The notes under the pieces are model-generated. The model made no database searches. It was not told where the DNA came from and worked only from the letters and a program-made list of their open reading frames with translations. From Craspedostauros australis (Eukaryota; Bacillariophyta; Bacillariophyceae; Mastogloiales; Achnanthaceae): 64,000 bases of DNA. Numbering within the stretch: the stretch's first letter is position 1; each line of letters begins with the position of its first letter. Of the stretch, positions 62,557-64,000 are shown piece by piece. Where the stretch lies: the NCBI GenBank assembly GCA_026770025.1, contig JAMXDE010000005.1:2356001-2420000 (forward strand). The letters run 5' to 3'. A program made the position numbers and the translations under genes.

Positions 62557-64000
62557 TTACTTTATTGGCAATCGGATCTTGTCGAGCATGCGGTTGTGAT
62601 CACCGACAGACACCAGAGTGTTGGCTGTCACCGCTCCGGATGCTGCTGTGGCTGGGACTCCAATGCCAGGGAACGTGAAGTCTCCTGTTAGCAACAGACC
62701 TTCCAATGGTGTCTTATGACCAGGCAATGTATGCTTGCCTGCCTCGACACGTGGTCTGCAGAATGGTGGACGTGGACGTGGGATGGTGTGTGCGAGTTAT
62801 GAGATTGCGATTGACCATTCCACGATTGGCAACAAAGGAAAGTTCGAGAAGGCAATGGAAAAATGATGGCGTGAGTATAGTATGGTGACGACATGTTCAC
62901 ATGTGCGAATCGTTGATGTACTCATAGGCTGGATGCCGACCACAACCAATGTTGACCAGGCACAAATGCTCCCAACGATAACAATGATAACAACGATATC
63001 AACACCAACATGCAACAACGACGACGCCGGCAGTGAATACTGAAGCAATCAACAAATGCAGCGCACAAAAACGTACCCATACGCTCCTCTCGTCCGCCTC
63101 AAGAATCGCTCGTGCGTCAGTGGTGTTCCAATCTGCACGGTGCCTGGTACCGCACGAGATCTTGCGTCGGGGACGTATTCCTCGATCGCGCTCCACAAAA
63201 AGTCCGCGGCTTCGTCCTTCTTTGCCTTGTACTCGTCGGAGTTGCGGTCCATTCCCTTCCACCATTCGTATGGCTCGGTGGCAGGCACGTAAGCATGCAC
63301 CACGTGCTTGCCTTCCGGCGCGAGCGCTGGATCGATGAGCGATGGCATGGAACACAGAACGATGTTCCTTGGATCTTCCACACCCTCCGGCCCATCCCAG
63401 TCTCGCACAACGGCCCATTGGGCTGGGAAATCGGCACTTGCCTCCTCGGGCAGACCCGACGCGTCGATGCCAGCATGAATGTGGATGAAGGACTTCAGGT
63501 CCGGCACGCCGCCTTCATCCTCCTCCGTGTTGATGAGGGAATCCATGTACTCGATCGCCTCAGACGACATGCTGCCCTGCTCTCTGGCATTACCGAGCAA
63601 CTTGTTGGTGATGTAAGGATCTGCGTTGGACACGACCGCTTGCTTGGCCCGGATGACCTTGCCGGATGCCAGCTTGACACCGACGGCCTTGTTGTCTTCT
63701 ACGATGATCTCCTCCACGTGAGAATTGACAAAGAGCTTGCCTGTGTTCTTCTCGACACCTCGCACCAGCGCGTCCACGATGGCGCCACTGCCACCGCGGG
63801 GGAAGTCCAACGTCACACCTGGTCGGTACCAATCTAGCATTCCATGCGTGCGTGCGTGCATGTTCGGCGGTGGATAGACAAGCGAAACAATGAAATAATG
63901 GAAGGGTGCAGAGTATGAGTATCGATGTGATGATTGGCAAAAACGGTGTGAGCGCGAGACTTCGAAAGCAACAAGAGCATTCACATGCGGCGAGCTGATA
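62557..64000 (-). CDS. Carotenoid isomerase-like FAD oxidoreductase, 3' part (5' end outside window)
   Basis: Last two exons: 63833-63077 (acceptor GCTAG before WYRPG) and 62755-62557 (acceptor CTGCAG). The join gives RGAYG|PRVEAGKHTLPGH. Recognisable CRTISO/phytoene-desaturase family text is DFPRGGSGAIVDALVRGVE, AVVSNADPYITNKLLG, HVVHAYVPATEPYEWW, and the FAD-binding end LLLTGDFTFPGIGVPATAASG, then TAA. The family isomerises or desaturates carotenoids in plastids. The N-terminal Rossmann FAD motif and transit peptide are beyond base 64000. Sequence upstream of 63833 (frame open to about 63984) looks like intron (pyrimidine-rich, no family match), so the coding part visible here is 318 codons. 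Assignment between true CRTISO and a related desaturase-like isomerase is not possible from this half. Confidence 0.85.

Noticed and set aside
1-64000. tRNA, rRNA, CRISPR array or prokaryotic operon signals
   Set aside because: None seen by eye. Spliced genes and eukaryotic families make CRISPR and operons implausible; tRNAs could be missed without a covariance search.

Overview
This window looks like nuclear DNA of a photosynthetic stramenopile, most probably a diatom. Genes are split by short GT-AG introns (80-408 bp). One gene encodes a PsbP-like protein with a two-part plastid presequence: a signal peptide with Phe at its predicted end, followed by a twin-arginine lumen signal. Others encode a DUF6824 protein (a domain I associate mainly with diatoms), a cycloartenol-synthase-type oxidosqualene cyclase with a long membrane-bound N-terminus, and a carotenoid isomerase-like enzyme. 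The diatom assignment is inference; the secondary-plastid alga assignment is stronger.

Layout. 1-0.6 kb: 3' end of a Ty1/copia pol gene, cut by the window edge. 1.8-5.6 kb: membrane-anchored, degenerate sugar-epimerase fusion (+). 5.9-9.1 kb: BED-finger/hAT transposase-derived host gene (-). 10.3-13.0 kb: calcium-dependent protein kinase (+). 13.7-14.2 kb: NYN/PIN-like nuclease (-). 14.8-15.7 kb: broken ankyrin gene. 16.1-18.1 kb: zf-4CXXC_R1 protein (-). 18.8-22.4 kb: oxidosqualene cyclase (+). 23.0-25.3 kb: UTP18 (+). 25.5-25.9 kb: ribosomal protein eS25 (-). 27.4-27.9 kb: small membrane protein (+). 29.4-31.8 kb: succinate-semialdehyde dehydrogenase (+). 32.2-33.2 kb: DUF6824 protein (-). 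35.6-36.0 kb: TFIIH subunit TFB5 (+). 37.2-40.5 kb: choline transporter-like protein (-). 42.9-43.3 kb: hypothetical protein (+). 43.9-45.8 kb: membrane protein with Lys/Glu repeats (-). 46.4-47.4 kb: PsbP-like lumen protein (-). 48.4-50.1 kb: ankyrin-BTB protein (+).

52.1-58.5 kb is an apparent DNA transposon. A near-perfect 32-bp inverted repeat (31/32) brackets an intact HARBI1-like DDE transposase (-), a three-exon accessory protein of unknown family (+) and two blocks of tandem repeats. 59.0-59.5 kb holds a small two-exon gene best read as a SelW/Rdx-type selenoprotein with an in-frame TGA in an SxxU motif. 61.1-62.3 kb is an alpha/beta hydrolase, and 62.6-64.0 kb is the 3' part of a carotenoid isomerase-like gene (-) that runs off the window.

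The host genes are not organised as operons. They alternate in strand with intergenic gaps of 0.2-2.5 kb, and are mostly unrelated housekeeping, plastid, signalling and nucleolar genes. All exon joins were worked out by hand from splice consensus, preserved frame and recognised protein families; no alignment or transcript was available.
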